From Fidelibacterota bacterium (lineage in GTDB: Bacteria; Marinisomatota; Marinisomatia; Marinisomatales; UBA1611): a DNA stretch of 6,156 nt. Numbering within the stretch: the stretch's first letter is position 1; every line of letters begins with the position of its first letter. A program made the position numbers and the translations under genes. This document shows, piece after piece, positions 5,400-6,156 of the stretch. The DNA lies in the NCBI GenBank assembly GCA_002694025.1, contig NZKX01000132.1:1-6156 (forward strand), read 5' to 3'. The notes beneath the pieces are model-generated. The model ran no database searches. It saw only the letters and a program-made list of their open reading frames with translations, and had not been told where the DNA came from.

Positions 5400-6156
5400 C
5401 AAACTTTTTTAATTTTTTTTCCTCTTTTTAAGTACTCGAATAACTTTACCTGATCGCATTTTTCAACACACTTATGACCTTTGGGAAAATTTCCCGTGAT
5501 ATGCATATTTCTAAAATTTTGATATTCTTCACTGTTCCAAATATCCTTTAAAGATTTTTTGTTAACATTCCCTAATATGATTTCATTATTTGATATTTGT
5601 GTACATGGAACAACATTCCCTTCTGCCATTACAGTTAGAGAAGTCCAAGGATATTCACAATATTGTTTTGCATAATGAGATTTATTTTCTAATTCCTGGT
5701 TTTGCTCAAAATGCCATCTATTATCCTGACTTTTTACGTAAGCATAAACATCTTCATTTTTCCAAAAATCTAAAAATTTCTTTTGAATTTCTTTACTTTT
5801 ATCGTCATTATTTAATGAAATCATACAAGGAACAAATAAGGTTTTAAAATTTCTCTCTTTTTTAATTTTTAAAAGTGTTTTAATTTTCATGATAGAATCA
5901 AAATAATCAGCTCTTTTACCTCTAATTGATTTAATAGTTTCATCATCCATCGCATCTAGTGAAAATTTTAAAACAGTAAGACCAGATTCCATGGCTTTCA
6001 CAGCTTTTTCAACGGTCATTGTTGCAGGCGTACATGAGAAATATGTGGGAATATTCCTTTTTTTACAAGCATCTAATCTTTTGATTAAATATTTGTCTAA
6101 AAATGGTTCACCATATCCATGAAGAATTAAACATCTTGAAACAACTGAAAAATAAA
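5399..6156 (-). CDS. Radical SAM/SPASM domain protein (5' end beyond the window)
   Basis: The - strand frame is open from the window edge to TGA at 5399-5401, giving 251 visible residues. The ATG at 6019 is internal, not the start: clear radical SAM sequence lies upstream of it, including LILHGYGEPFLDKYL (9-23), the GGEP-like SAM-binding motif, and PTYFSCT (36-42). KFSLDAMDDETIKSIRG (63-79) is the usual substrate-side strand of the TIM barrel. The C-terminal part is a SPASM-type auxiliary cluster domain, with Cys at visible positions 166, 184, 229 and 233 (YCEYPW, VVPCTQ, KCVEKCDQ) and GNVNKKSLKDIWNSEEYQNFR (195-215). The CxxxCxxC cluster motif and perhaps 60-90 N-terminal residues lie outside. 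Such enzymes do radical chemistry on peptides or sugars; in glycan islands their reactions are mostly uncharacterised. The TGA overlaps the cytidylyltransferase ATG by one base, so they are co-translated. The C-terminus is strongly basic (KRGKKIKKV). Confidence 0.88.
   Translation of the reverse strand, partial: YFSVVSRCLILHGYGEPFLDKYLIKRLDACKKRNIPTYFSCTPATMTVEKAVKAMESGLTVLKFSLDAMDDETIKSIRGKRADYFDSIMKIKTLLKIKKERNFKTLFVPCMISLNNDDKSKEIQKKFLDFWKNEDVYAYVKSQDNRWHFEQNQELENKSHYAKQYCEYPWTSLTVMAEGNVVPCTQISNNEIILGNVNKKSLKDIWNSEEYQNFRNMHITGNFPKGHKCVEKCDQVKLFEYLKRGKKIKKV

Noticed and set aside
5164..5412. 82-codon + strand open frame over the cytidylyltransferase N-terminus
   Set aside because: It is antisense to the nucleotide-binding motif region, and its apparent membrane character is an artefact of complementing AT-rich codons.
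5590..5847. 85-codon + strand open frame over the radical SAM gene
   Set aside because: It is antisense to the SPASM region with conserved cysteines, and it has no family resemblance.

Overview
The window starts in the last ~77 bases of a 23S rRNA gene on the + strand. It then passes straight into very AT-rich protein-coding DNA with long A and T tracts and Lys/Asn/Ile-rich proteins. No 5S rRNA or tRNA follows the 23S gene here. An alphaproteobacterial-looking 23S 3' end, extremely low G+C, short intergenic gaps and a surface-glycan island directly behind 23S together suggest SAR11 (Pelagibacterales). In that group a known hypervariable island (HVR2 of Pelagibacter genomes) lies between the 23S and 5S genes. 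The assignment is inference from layout and composition, because no database search was possible.

Layout: (1) 1-77, the 3' end of 23S rRNA. (2) 78-2319, two + strand genes in the same direction as the rRNA: a three-domain C-methyltransferase-like protein (Zn-finger, SAM domain, C-terminal Rossmann-like domain) and a PAPS-type sulfotransferase. (3) 2320-2513, a gene-poor convergent junction that is less AT-rich than its flanks and may hold remnants of decayed coding sequence. (4) 2514-6156, four - strand genes read toward the junction. In transcription order they are a radical SAM/SPASM enzyme (5' end beyond the window), a NeuA-type CMP-sugar cytidylyltransferase, a class III (glutamate-1-semialdehyde-aminomutase-like) PLP aminotransferase, and a class I SAM-methyltransferase-fold protein. 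The first three are joined by 1-bp and 8-bp overlaps and are almost certainly one operon. The fourth follows after 56 bp that include a good extended -10 promoter candidate.

Working together, the genes look like part of a surface polysaccharide or glycoconjugate pathway. The cytidylyltransferase would activate an acidic or amino sugar as a CMP derivative. The aminotransferase and radical SAM enzyme would build or alter the precursor. The methyltransferases and sulfotransferase would decorate the product. No glycosyltransferase, NeuB-type synthase, flippase or polymerase is present in this window, so the pathway is incomplete here and the sugar cannot be named.
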